A DNA stretch of 64,000 nt, taken from NCBI RefSeq assembly GCF_014646055.1, contig NZ_BMMS01000001.1, positions 124,001 to 188,000 on the forward strand, in the 5' to 3' direction. Positions 35,546 to 44,296 of this stretch are shown here, one piece after another (the first letter of the stretch is position 1; each line of letters begins with the position of its first letter). Below the pieces are notes generated by a model. That model did no database searches. It worked only from the letters and a program-made list of their open reading frames with translations, and had not been told where the DNA came from. The position numbers and the translations under genes are program-made. The DNA is from Wenjunlia tyrosinilytica (GTDB lineage: Bacteria > Actinomycetota > Actinomycetes > Streptomycetales > Streptomycetaceae).

Positions 35546-36829
35546 GCGGCTCCTGTCAGGTTGTTCCCGCTGGTGTGGTCTGCCCACTGACGGGCTGCTG
35601 TCGAAAGCGGCGCAACCCTCTCGAGCCTGGTGCCGAAGTCGGCGAGGAGTCGAGCCGTCCTGCCGCGCCACATCTCGATGGGCACGACCTTTGCCGAAGC
35701 AACCGCGGCGTCCAGCTCGTTCTGACCCAGCTGCGAGTGGGCCAGGTCCGCCTGGGTGAGGGCGCGGTTGCGCACCAGTTCGGGCTTTCGCAGCGCCAGG
35801 CTGCGGTGGGCGCGGGCTTCGGCTTCGGCGTACATGCCCAGGCGCAGGAAGGCGAGCATGGCCAGGCCCTCATGTTCGGCCCGGTCGTAGAAGTGCATCC
35901 ACGGTGGGCGCTGAGCGGCCGCGTCGGCCCGGTCGAGTGCCGCTTCCGCGAAGCCGAGGGCACGTCGGGTGGCCACCTGGTCGCCCAGGGCAGCGTGAGC
36001 GACAGCGGCGCGCGAGTGGGCCAGGGAGGCGTACATCGGGTCGCGTCGCGCTGTTGTGGTGGTGCGCGCCACTTCTTGGGCGGCCAGGGCGTCCACGGGG
36101 CGGCCCAGTTGGCGGAACATCGCGCCGGCGTGGCCCCAGACCCGGAATCGGACGGCGGGATCGGCGGACATGTCGGCGAGGGCGACAGCACGATCGAGGT
36201 ATCTCTGAGCCTGGCCGAAGCGGCGGCCGTCGCTGGCGGCCCACATGGCGCTGGACGTGAAGGCGGCTGCGAGTGAGTAGAGCCGGCCCCGCACACGCTG
36301 GCTCGCGGTGCCCAACTGCTGGAGATCCAGGGCTTCCTGCGCGAGTGTGATGGCGCTGGTCTCCAGGTCGGCGGTGCCGCCATGCCGGTCGTCGGCCGCG
36401 ACGATTTCAGCGAGTCCAACGCTCTAGACGGTCTACGTCCGCCGTCCCGACGCGCTGCGGCGGTCCTGTGCCTATCGCGGCGGCGGCTCCTGCGGCGGCA
36501 AGGAAGGTACGTCGCCTCAACGGGTCCTCCTCGTGCGCGGGCGGGGACACACGTGCTCCGCGGCGGACGAAGCCCAAAGCTTCAGCTGTGCAGCCCGTGA
36601 CCTGCTCCAATGCTGCGCGCTGTCGCTCGTGTGGCCATTGGTTCTCCCCCGCGAGCCACCGCCAGACGGTGTGCTCGCCCACCTCTCCCCGCCTGCCAGT
36701 GAGACGGAGGATGGCGTCGTTGACGTCTTCGGCAAGCTCAGCAGCGGTCACGCCATTCTTGGCCATCCAGCCGGTCAGTACCGAATTCCGTGTACGCGGC
36801 ATACCGAGCACCGTACGGCGACCGTTCAT
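35542..36829 (-). pseudogene. Frameshifted XRE-TPR transcriptional regulator
   Basis: Two frames together make one familiar Streptomyces protein. The upstream part (ATG 36829 to a stop at 36407, 140 residues) has a helix-turn-helix region (AELAEDVNDAILRL, HTVWRWLAGENQWP) and RRRTFLAAAGAAAA. The downstream part (from about 36437 to 35542) has the TPR domain: RVRGRLYSLAAAFTSSAMWAA, YLDRAVALADMSADPA, FYDRAEHEGLAMLAF and LRKPELVRNRALTQADLAH. The frame moves by one base between about 36407 and 36437, where LER runs into a stop while the next frame continues with LAEIVAADDRHGG. It is thus a one-base indel, either a real inactivation or a sequence error. The downstream GNAT gene is coupled to it. 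Confidence 0.8.
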
Positions 36830-37059
36830 TCACGGAAAGTAAAGGACGGGTCAATTCGCCAGTCGGGTGCACCGCCAAGGCCACCACTTCGCCATGTTCA
36901 CGTGCTGTACCTGGCCGTTTACTGAACATCAGCCGCACGGCCAGTCCCGCGGACGGCTACGGGGGAGGGACGTGCAAGCGGCCGTTGATGCAGCGGTCGG
37001 GGCGAGCGGTCGTCGCCGGGTCACTCCCTTCCAGACAATTGAACGCCGTAGGAGATGCA

Positions 37060-37569
37060 GTGACCTGGCCTTTGCTGCCCGGTTCTCCATCGCTGGGGAG
37101 AAGAACGAGGTCGCCCCGGCCCGCAAGCGGATTGCTGCGCGTCTGGGAAGTGCAGCTGGACGGGGAGCTGGAGACCGATGTGGAACTCGTCGCCTCCGAG
37201 CTGCTGACCAACGCGTTGGTCCACGGGCATGGACCATTCCTGGTCGGCGTATACCTGGGCTGCGGGCGTCTGTTGCTTGAGGTCCACGACGGCGACTCCA
37301 CCTTCCCGCGGGAGCGCGACGCCGGTCGTGACGCAGAGTCCGGCCGCGGGCTCCCGCTGATCGGGGCGCTGTCCGAGGCCCACCGCTGGGAGCCGGTAGG
37401 CCGGGGAAAGCGTTGCTGGGCTGAGATCAAGGTTCCTGAGGCTGCCGAAGACGAACACGCGCGCAATCCATGGGTCGCACCAACTCAGTGCCCCTGCCTC
37501 CCGCCCGTCCTTTCAACCAGACAGGAGAGCCGTGACATCACATCCGATCGGCAACACTCGTACCGATGA
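37060..37569 (+). CDS. ATP-binding protein (GHKL, anti-sigma-type), possibly frameshifted at the N-terminus
   Basis: This 169-residue frame starts at GTG 37060, with TAGGAG five bases before it. The centre is a clear HATPase_c fold of the RsbW-like kind abundant in Streptomyces: VELVASELLTNALVHGHG (N-box), LEVHDGD and SGRGLPLIGALSEAHRW. The first 35 residues are Pro/Arg-rich and unlike the family. In the next frame the same bases read FSIAGEKNEVAPARKRIAARL, which is what the family has at that point, so a one-base indel near 37140 is suspected. Such proteins bind and inhibit sigma factors or act as regulators beside XRE proteins, which fits the neighbouring gene. Confidence 0.55.
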   Translation: MTWPLLPGSPSLGRRTRSPRPASGLLRVWEVQLDGELETDVELVASELLTNALVHGHGPFLVGVYLGCGRLLLEVHDGDSTFPRERDAGRDAESGRGLPLIGALSEAHRWEPVGRGKRCWAEIKVPEAAEDEHARNPWVAPTQCPCLPPVLSTRQESRDITSDRQHSYR

Positions 37570-37771
37570 CCGGACTGCCACGGCGCGGCCCCCGTACGAA
37601 CTTCCCTGCCGACCCGCCCCTGCCAGGCCACCGGGCAACGCCTGTCCAGTTCGTCGGACACGCTTCCTTGCCGCCCGCGATCACCCGGCGGAGCGGCAGC
37701 GGCCACCTCAACGGCCGCGCCAGGTTCGGAGTTCAGAGGCCACCGCCGTCGCTGTCGGTGGCCGTCTGTAG
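37532..37771 (+). CDS. Possible small Arg/Pro-rich protein
   Basis: A 79-residue frame starts at GTG 37532 with AGGAG five bases upstream, overlapping the end of the ATP-binding gene by 38 bp. The product (MTSHPIGNTRTDDRTATARP start) is rich in Arg, Pro and Ala and has no recognised domain. Only the good ribosome site supports it; composition resembles shadow translation of GC-rich DNA. The remaining bases to 37855 show nothing else convincing. Confidence 0.25.
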   Translation: MTSHPIGNTRTDDRTATARPPYELPCRPAPARPPGNACPVRRTRFLAARDHPAERQRPPQRPRQVRSSEATAVAVGGRL

Positions 37772-37855
37772 CATCCGTGGCCAGGTTGGTGACCCGATCG
37801 CCCCCCGCTGCGGGAAGGAACGGGGCCGTGAACGGGCTGCGAGGAGCGTGTGGCG

Positions 37856-40360
37856 ATGGTGAACAGCAACGGGTCCGAAGGGCTGATGCTGGATTCCGAC
37901 GACGAAGCGGCGCTGTCGCGGCCGTTGGCGTTCGCCGAAGGCGCGGGTCTGCCCCTTGCCCTGTGGGTGGTGCTGGCGCGCGCCCTGTCGGGTCATCCGT
38001 GGACGGTTCAGGACGTGAGCGTGTTCCGGGACCGGGTCGGCGAACTCGTGGTCGAGACGCAGGCACCGGCGGGTCCGGCCTACCGGCTGCGTGCCCCGGG
38101 AGATCGGTCGGGCGAGCGGCACACGCAACAGGCGATCACGAGCGCGCTGCTGGCCGAGGTGCCCCCGGACGGGGATCGCGGGCGCCGCGACTGGTCGGCC
38201 GCCGCACCGTACATCGTCGACCATCTCGCCGCGCACGCCGGCGCGGCCGGTGTCCTGGACGAGGTAATGGAGGACGCCGAGTACATGGTGCACGCGGCCC
38301 CGCGCGGGCTGCTCCGCGCGCTCAACACCCTTGGCTCGGCCCGGGGGCGGGTCCGGCGGAGCGTCTACCGGGCCTCCGTCCACGTCCACGCCACCGCCAG
38401 CCTGCCCGAAAGGCGGGACATCCTCGCCGTCGACGCCGCGCGCCACGGTGAGAGCGGCCTCGCCCGGGAGCTGTCTCGCGGCCGCCCGTGGCGACCGCGC
38501 TGGGCGACCGGCACGATGGTCCATCCCGCGCTGCGCCTCACCCGCACGGGACTGGGCGTGGACGCCGCCGCGTGCACCGTCGTCGACGGGCGTCCCCACG
38601 CAGTGACCGGCTGCTACGACTCCAACGTCCGCGTGTGGGACCTGGTGGACGGTGCCGAACGCCTTGTCATCACCGAGGACGACGGTGTCTACGCACTGGA
38701 CTGCGCCGAGATTGACCGGCGTCCCCATGTCGTCACCGGAACCTGCTCCGGCAGCCTACGGGTGTGGGATCTGGATACCGGGGCCGAACGGTTCGCCCTC
38801 GCAGGTCACAAGGGCTGGATACGCGCGGTGGGCTGCACGGTGATCGACGGCCGGCCCCACGCGGTCACGGCGGGAGAGGACTGCCTGGTCCGGCTGTGGG
38901 ACCTGGTCGACGGGTCGGAACGCGCACGGATGCCCGGCCACACCGACGAGGTGCGAGCGGTGGCGTTCGCCGAGGTCGCCGGCCGCCCCGTTGCCGTGAC
39001 CGGGGGCTATGACAACACGGTGAGGCTGTGGGATCTGGAGGACGGCGTCGAGCAGGCCGTGCTCACCGGCCACACGTCCGCCGTCTACTCGGTGGCCTGC
39101 ACGGTGATCGACGGCATCCCCCACGCCATCACCGGGAGCGGCGGGGAGCGCACGGCACGGGTCTGGTGCCTGGCCGACGGCTCGGAGCGCGCTGTGCTGG
39201 GCGGGAACACCCCGTGGGTATCCGCCGTGAGCTGCGTCGACCTCGACGGCCGCCCCCACGTGCTGACCGCCGGTGGTGACTGCACGATCCGCGTGTGGGA
39301 CCTGACCGAGAACGCGGAGCGCGCCGCCCTGACCGGACACCAAGGCCACGTGGACGTACTGGCCTGCACGGTGATCGACGGGCGCCCGTACGCTGTGAGC
39401 GGCGGGCATTCCGCGAGCCCGCGCGTATGGGATCTGGGTGACGCCGCCTTGCCCGCGGCGCGCAAGGGCCACACCGGGACCGTGCAGGCCGTGGGCGCGG
39501 TGAAGATCGACGGACGTCCGCACGTCGTCACCGGCGGCGAGACCACGATACGGGTCTGGGACCTGGCCGACGGGACGGAACGGCGCACCCTGTCCCACGG
39601 GCACTGTGTGGAGGCGATGGCGTGCACGACGGTCGACGGCCGCCCGTACGCCGCCGTCGGAGGCTGCTGCGGCATCGCCCGGGTCTGGGACCTCGCCGCC
39701 GGGACCGGATTCCGAAACCTCCCCGGGCACGACCACCGCGTGGAGACCGTGGCGTGGGCCGACGTCAGCGGCCGTCCCCACGTGGTCACCTCCGACCAGG
39801 ACCGCACCGTACGCGTGTGGGACCTGGACGAGGACGTGGAGCATCCGCTCCTCACCGACCGCACCCGGTCGGCAGTGCGGGCCATGGAGTGCGTCACGGT
39901 CGACGGCCGCCCCCACCTCCTCACGGGGAGCGATGACGCCGCACTGCGGCTGTGGAGGCTCACGGGGAAGGGCCGACGCGTCACCGCCACCGTTCACACG
40001 GGGCACCACTCGATAGGGGCACTCGCCGGCACCGTCCTCGACGGCCGTCCGCACGCGCTGACCGTGGGCGGGAACGACACAGCGGCGCAGGTGTGGGATC
40101 TGACGGACGGCACCCTGCGGACCACCCTTGCGGGGCACTCGTCAGGAGTGCTCGCGGTGGCCTGCACCACGTGGGACGACCGCACGGACGCCATCACCTT
40201 GGACAGCAGCGGTACGGTCCACGTGTGGGATCTCGCTCCAGCCCGGCTCCGGGAGAAGGTGGCTCTGCCGGCGCGGGCCCAGTGCGTGATCGCCGCCGGT
40301 CCGGACATCGTCATCGGCATGGGCGACGACGTGGTCGTACTCGTGCGCAACGACCGGTGA
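37856..40360 (+). CDS. WD40 beta-propeller protein, STAND-type without its NTPase domain
   Basis: This 834-residue protein starts at ATG 37856, nine bases after GAGGAG. Residues of about 25-215 resemble the arm that links the nucleotide-binding domain to the sensor in actinobacterial STAND proteins: LPLALWVVLARAL (winged-helix start), AAPYIVDHLAAHAG, EYMVHAAPRGLLRAL and a Tyr-Arg-Ala-Ser helix. From about 220 there are 13-14 WD40 blades, each with IDGRPHAVTGG-like and RVWDLADG-like strands, enough for two propellers. No P-loop or Walker B exists in the protein or in the bases upstream. Full STAND proteins use such propellers to sense ligands. This one may be a decayed relic, or a stand-alone binder. 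Confidence 0.85.
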   Translation: MVNSNGSEGLMLDSDDEAALSRPLAFAEGAGLPLALWVVLARALSGHPWTVQDVSVFRDRVGELVVETQAPAGPAYRLRAPGDRSGERHTQQAITSALLAEVPPDGDRGRRDWSAAAPYIVDHLAAHAGAAGVLDEVMEDAEYMVHAAPRGLLRALNTLGSARGRVRRSVYRASVHVHATASLPERRDILAVDAARHGESGLARELSRGRPWRPRWATGTMVHPALRLTRTGLGVDAAACTVVDGRPHAVTGCYDSNVRVWDLVDGAERLVITEDDGVYALDCAEIDRRPHVVTGTCSGSLRVWDLDTGAERFALAGHKGWIRAVGCTVIDGRPHAVTAGEDCLVRLWDLVDGSERARMPGHTDEVRAVAFAEVAGRPVAVTGGYDNTVRLWDLEDGVEQAVLTGHTSAVYSVACTVIDGIPHAITGSGGERTARVWCLADGSERAVLGGNTPWVSAVSCVDLDGRPHVLTAGGDCTIRVWDLTENAERAALTGHQGHVDVLACTVIDGRPYAVSGGHSASPRVWDLGDAALPAARKGHTGTVQAVGAVKIDGRPHVVTGGETTIRVWDLADGTERRTLSHGHCVEAMACTTVDGRPYAAVGGCCGIARVWDLAAGTGFRNLPGHDHRVETVAWADVSGRPHVVTSDQDRTVRVWDLDEDVEHPLLTDRTRSAVRAMECVTVDGRPHLLTGSDDAALRLWRLTGKGRRVTATVHTGHHSIGALAGTVLDGRPHALTVGGNDTAAQVWDLTDGTLRTTLAGHSSGVLAVACTTWDDRTDAITLDSSGTVHVWDLAPARLREKVALPARAQCVIAAGPDIVIGMGDDVVVLVRNDR

Positions 40361-40805
40361 ACCGCAATCGCTGAGGCATGTGCACGGCCGGGCGGACAGC
40401 GGCGCACTCCAACGGCGGTGGCGCAGGCACTGGCGCTGAGCGACCGCGATTCAAGTATTGAGAGGCCGACGGCGTCGGGCTCTGCGCTGAGACGCACACC
40501 GTCCACCGGACGCCCCACATCCGGGCCATGGCGGTGAAGGCGCTCGTCTTCGTCCATTCGTCATGCCCTTCTTCCGTCATGCCCTTTCTCTTGTCGGCTC
40601 TCTTGTCGACTCGATGGGGTTGGTGGTGCGCAGACCGTGGGAAGGGCCTCCGACCTGCGTCGGAGGCCCTTCCACTCTTTCCACTACGGTACGTGCAGGT
40701 CTTTTAGGTGCAGGTCTTTCCCCTCTTTCCCCCGTCGGACCTGAGCGGACGCCGTCGCCGAATTCGGTGACCGCCCGCTCAGGGTGGCGGGGATCGCCGT
40801 GGGCG
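40361..40805. other. 445-bp gap between the WD40 gene and the catabolic cluster
   Basis: No gene is supported. The stretch has the second copy of the 28-bp hairpin (40643-40670) and a short direct repeat, GTGCAGGTCTTT, at about 40690-40714. T/C-rich words around 40563-40600 (repeats of CATGCCCTTTC and TCTTGTCG) look like degenerate duplication. It is probably the right boundary of the accessory patch. Confidence 0.5.
40641..40672. terminator. Perfect hairpin, second copy of the rnpB terminator sequence
   Basis: GAAGGGCCTCCGA pairs perfectly over 13 bp with TCGGAGGCCCTTC around the loop CCTGCG, followed by TTTCC. It lies between the convergent WD40 gene and class II aldolase gene, so it could end both transcripts. 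Positions 40643-40670 match 34587-34614 at 27 of 28 bases. Confidence 0.75.
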
Positions 40806-41582
40806 CTATTGGGCGTAACCGGGGTCGAGCCGATCGACCTTGCGCAGGAGCGCGTCGAACATCATCTGCTCGGGGCCCCGCCCCGGCTCCAGAAAATCCG
40901 CGGCGGCGCGGGAACTGGAGCGCGCGGCGGCTTCGCTCACCCGGCGCAGGGGCTGTCCTGTCGATTGGGCGGCGAGCTGGATCTCGCACGCCCGGCTCAG
41001 CGCCCACAACCGGTAGAACGCTTCGGCGGTGGTGCGGCCGTGGGCGAGGAGCCCATGGTTGCGCAGGATCAGCAGGTGCTTGTCGCCGAGCGCCTCGAGC
41101 ATGCGGGGGACCTCGCCCTCGTTGACGGTGATCCCCTCGAACTCGTGGTAGGCCACCGCGTCGTGCAGCTGCGCGGCGTAGAAGTTGTCCGGGGACAGCC
41201 CGCTGTCCATGCACGCCACCGCTGATCCGGCCGTGGTGTGGGTGTGCATGACGCAATGCGCGTCCGGCACGGTGCGGTGGATCGCGCCGTGGAACAGGAA
41301 CCCGGCGGGGTTGGCGGAGTAGGGGCTGTCCTCCACCAGGTTCCCGTCCAGGTCCACCTTGATCAGGCTGGACGCCGTCACTTCCTCGTACATCAGGCCG
41401 AACGGGTTCATCAGATAGGTGGGGGTTTCGCCCGGCAACCGCAGCGAGATGTGGTTGAAGATCATCTCGTCCCAGCCGAGCATGGCGAAGATCCGGTAGG
41501 TCGCGGCGAGTTCGAGGCGTGCCTCCCACTCGGCTTCCGCCATGCCCGCAGGAGTCGTGGTGTACCGCAGCGCGATGGTCAT
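40806..41582 (-). CDS. Class II aldolase/adducin family protein
   Basis: This 258-residue protein overlaps the upstream transporter's stop by four bases (ATGA), so both are one operon. The class II aldolase fold is shown by LAATYRIFAMLGWDEMIFNHIS, the metal-binding HTHTTAGSA and LRNHGLLAHG. Family members are zinc-dependent aldolases (FucA type), dehydratases (MtnB) or decarboxylases of dihydroxy-aromatic acids. Next to an arylacetate cluster, an aldolase or decarboxylase acting on a ring or ring-cleavage intermediate is a reasonable inference. The C-terminal 40 residues are Arg/Ser-rich and not typical. Confidence 0.85.
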   Translation of the reverse strand: MTIALRYTTTPAGMAEAEWEARLELAATYRIFAMLGWDEMIFNHISLRLPGETPTYLMNPFGLMYEEVTASSLIKVDLDGNLVEDSPYSANPAGFLFHGAIHRTVPDAHCVMHTHTTAGSAVACMDSGLSPDNFYAAQLHDAVAYHEFEGITVNEGEVPRMLEALGDKHLLILRNHGLLAHGRTTAEAFYRLWALSRACEIQLAAQSTGQPLRRVSEAAARSSSRAAADFLEPGRGPEQMMFDALLRKVDRLDPGYAQ

Positions 41583-42952
41583 CGGACGCCTTCCGGTCGC
41601 GTGTGCTCGCCGGCCATGAGCTCGGCGGCGGGTGTCGGCGCTGGGCGCTTCTCGCCCGCCAGCGGGTCGCGCGACGGCTCGCCGAGCGCGAACGCCGCCG
41701 CCGCGCTGACCAGGCTAATGGCCACGACGTAGGCGGAGATCGACAGGGCGGTACCCGTCGACGCCAACAACGAGGTGGCGATGGCCGGGGTGAAGGCGCC
41801 ACCGAGGATCACTCCGAGCTGGTAGCACAGCGAGACACCGGTGTAGCGGACGCGGGCTCCGAAGATCTCGGCGAAGATCGCCGCCATCGGTCCGTACATC
41901 GCGTAGGAGGCGAGCTGCATGACGATGAACGCGAGCAGGATCAGCAGCGGGACCCGCGTGTTGAACAGCAGGAAGAACGGGACCGCCCAGACCGCTTGGC
42001 CGACCGCGCCGCTGAGGAAGACCTTGCGTCGGCCGACCCGGTCGGACAGCGCGGAGAAGAAGGGGATCCCCGCCCCGCCGACGGCTGCGGTGACGAGGAC
42101 GAGAGTCAGCATCACCGGTCTGCTCAGCTTGAGGACCGCGGTGCCGTAGGTCAGGCCGTAGGTGAGGATGAGGTAGCCGACGGCGATGTTCGCTGCGGCC
42201 GCCAGGCTGCCCAGGATGACCTGCTTCCAGTAGCTTCGCAGCACTTCGATGATCGGTGTGGGCGACACCGTCCGGGCCTGCTTCACCTCGGTGAAGACCG
42301 GACTCTCCTCGACCCTGAGCCGGATGAACAGGCCGACGGCGGCGGGCACGATGGCGATCAGGAAGGGCACCCGCCAGCCCCAGGACAAGAACTGGGCGGG
42401 GCTGAGCGCGGTGGTGATGATCAGGAAGACGAGGTTCGCGAGGATGATCCCGGCGGGGACCCCGATCTGCGGCCAGCTGCCGTAGAAGCCGCGCTTGCGG
42501 TCGGGGGCGTGCTCGACGGCCATGAGCACCGCACCACCCCACTCGCCGCTGACCCCCACCCCCTGGATCAGACGCAGGACCAGCAGAAGCACCGGGGCGG
42601 CGGGGCCGGCCACGGCGTAGGTCGGCAGCAGACCGATGGCGAAGGTGGCCAGCCCCGTCAGCAGGAGCGAGACGACCAGCAGGGACTTTCGTCCGATCCG
42701 GTCACCGAGGTGTCCGAAGAAGATGCCGCCCAGCGGACGAATGAGATATCCCATGGCAAAGGTGACGAACGCGGCGAATGTGGCGGCCGCACCGCCCAGT
42801 TGCGGGAAGAACAACTGGCCGAAGACCAGTGCCGTGGCCGCCGCGTAGGCGAAGTAGTCGTACCACTCGACGGTGGTGCCGATGGCGCTCGCGAGCGCCA
42901 CCTTCCTGACGGTGCGGGCGTCGTGACGCGGAGGACCTTGCACACCTGTCAT
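41579..42952 (-). CDS. MHS-family MFS transporter (metabolite:proton symporter)
   Basis: This 457-residue membrane protein starts at ATG 42952 after GAGGAG. It has twelve predicted helices and begins LASAIGTTVEWYDYFAYAAAT, the usual entry of the metabolite:H+ symporter branch (shikimate, ketoglutarate, proline/betaine transporters). The family loop reads FGHLGDRIGRKSLLV, with a second conserved stretch at RLIQGVGVSGEWGGAVL. The substrate is probably an organic or aromatic acid. It is divergent from the LysR gene, which probably controls both sides, and coupled to the class II aldolase. Confidence 0.93.
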   Translation of the reverse strand: MTGVQGPPRHDARTVRKVALASAIGTTVEWYDYFAYAAATALVFGQLFFPQLGGAAATFAAFVTFAMGYLIRPLGGIFFGHLGDRIGRKSLLVVSLLLTGLATFAIGLLPTYAVAGPAAPVLLLVLRLIQGVGVSGEWGGAVLMAVEHAPDRKRGFYGSWPQIGVPAGIILANLVFLIITTALSPAQFLSWGWRVPFLIAIVPAAVGLFIRLRVEESPVFTEVKQARTVSPTPIIEVLRSYWKQVILGSLAAAANIAVGYLILTYGLTYGTAVLKLSRPVMLTLVLVTAAVGGAGIPFFSALSDRVGRRKVFLSGAVGQAVWAVPFFLLFNTRVPLLILLAFIVMQLASYAMYGPMAAIFAEIFGARVRYTGVSLCYQLGVILGGAFTPAIATSLLASTGTALSISAYVVAISLVSAAAAFALGEPSRDPLAGEKRPAPTPAAELMAGEHTRPEGVR

Positions 42953-43217
42953 GAGGACTCCTCGGGGTTCAGGCGGGTTGGGGAGAGCGAGGGGTTCGGA
43001 TGGGGATCGCGCAGCCGTCGGTGCCGGTCGGCGGCAGGGCACGCCGAGGGTGGGGCGCGCCAGGGTACGGCAGCCGACTGACCTGCGGGGACGGGGGGAG
43101 CAGGCCGTGGATCATGGCGTCGCCGGGCCCGCCTTCGATGTGAGGTGCCCCACAGCGAGTGGTGGATACAGTGCACCCGTCGGCGCACGCGTCACAACGC
43201 CGCGGAAGGACAGAAAC
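42953..43217. promoter_or_regulatory. Divergent control region of the arylacetate cluster
   Basis: The 265 bp between the leftward transporter/aldolase operon and the rightward LysR gene hold no gene. A LysR regulator normally binds the region divergent from its own gene. GTGCAC near 43173-43178, just downstream of GTGGATACA, may be part of a site, but no clear T-N11-A dyad was found by eye. Confidence 0.4.
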
Positions 43218-44171
43218 ATGGGGAACCACATTGATAAAACTGTGCAGACCTCCCGGGCGCCCAAGGTGCCGGGGTTCTCGCTGCGGCAGGCGCTGTACTT
43301 CGTCACGGCCGCGGAGAGCGGCACGCTGAGCGAGGCCGCCCTCCGGCTGCACGTCTCCCAGTCGGGGCTGTCCTTGGCGATCAATGAGCTGGAACGGGCG
43401 CTGAAGGTCCAGCTGTGCATCCGGCGCAAAGCGCACGGCATCACGCTGACGTCGGCGGGCAAGGAGGCGCTGCACCAGATGAGGGCACTGCTGCGACAGG
43501 TCGAGGAGCTGGAGTCGGCGGTGTCGGGATCGGGGGACCATCTGTCCGGCCGACTGTCGGTCGGCTGCTATGTCACCCTCGCGCCGACCGTGCTGCCACC
43601 TCTGCTCCAGGGCTTCTCCGAGCTGCATCCGATGCTGACCGTCGACTTCACCGAGGGCACGCAGGACGCGCTGCAGCGGAAATTGCTCGATGGCGAGCTC
43701 GACCTGGCTGTGCTGTACGACATGGACGTGCTGCCGGAGATGGAACGCGTGGCGCTGTTCTCCATGCGGCCGCACGTGCTGCTCCCCGCCGACCACCGCC
43801 TGGCGGGTGAGCCGAAGGTCGCCCTGCGCGACCTGGTCGCCGAGCCGATGGTGCTGCTCGACGCCCCGCCGAGCTCACTGCACACCCTGTTGCTGTGCAA
43901 GACCGCCGGTGTGACCCCGCTGGTGCGGCACCGCACCACCAACTTCGAGATGGCGCGGGCACTCGTGGGGCGGGGACTGGGATACGCCATCTTGATCCAG
44001 CGGCCGCCCAACGACCGTACCTACGAGGGATTGCGCGTGGTGCACAAGGAGATCGCCGAGCTGCCGGAGGCCGCCGTGTCGGTCCTGCTGTGCTGGCCGC
44101 AGCAGGTGGCCCAGACCCGGCGGGCCGCCGAATTCGTGCGGTACTGCCTGGAGGACCGCCGCGGCACCTGA
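43218..44171 (+). CDS. LysR-family transcriptional regulator
   Basis: This 317-residue protein starts at ATG 43218, with GGAAGGA upstream. The N-terminal winged helix-turn-helix is LYFVTAAESGTLSEAALRLHVSQSGLSLAINELERAL. The effector domain begins LSVGCYVTLAPTVLPPLLQGF and is of the periplasmic-binding-protein type. It sits between the transporter/aldolase operon and the P450-led catabolic operon, so it is the obvious regulator of both, with an aromatic acid or its coenzyme-free intermediate as inducer. The N-terminal 20 residues are an unusual polar extension. Confidence 0.92.
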   Translation: MGNHIDKTVQTSRAPKVPGFSLRQALYFVTAAESGTLSEAALRLHVSQSGLSLAINELERALKVQLCIRRKAHGITLTSAGKEALHQMRALLRQVEELESAVSGSGDHLSGRLSVGCYVTLAPTVLPPLLQGFSELHPMLTVDFTEGTQDALQRKLLDGELDLAVLYDMDVLPEMERVALFSMRPHVLLPADHRLAGEPKVALRDLVAEPMVLLDAPPSSLHTLLLCKTAGVTPLVRHRTTNFEMARALVGRGLGYAILIQRPPNDRTYEGLRVVHKEIAELPEAAVSVLLCWPQQVAQTRRAAEFVRYCLEDRRGT

Positions 44172-44197
44172 AATGGCCCGGCGACGGGCGATTATGA

Positions 44198-44225
44198 GTT
44201 TCCCTGCGGCAGTACAGCGGGAACC
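44198..44225. promoter_or_regulatory. Inverted repeat in front of the P450 operon
   Basis: GTTTCCC (44198-44204) and GGGAACC (44219-44225) form an imperfect inverted repeat (6 of 7 paired) with 14 bases between, 72 bp before the P450 ATG. The surrounding sequence is less GC-rich (ATTATGAGTT). It is a candidate LysR binding site or promoter element in the 125-bp gap after the regulator gene. Confidence 0.35.
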
Positions 44226-44296
44226 TGTGCTTTTCATCGGAAGTGCTGACCGCCACAGTCATGGCCAACCGTGCATCGCCCCACGGAAGGCAGGCC

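Noticed and set aside
36867..37280. Independent gene in the frame that reads FSIAGEKNEVAPARKRIAARL
   Set aside because: The frame lacks a start near the similarity and loses the family sequence after 30 residues; it is better explained as part of the ATP-binding gene with a frame break.
34565..40805. Complete integrative element or prophage
   Set aside because: No integrase, excisionase, replication or structural gene is present. Only the flanking repeats and the nature of the cargo suggest past insertion.
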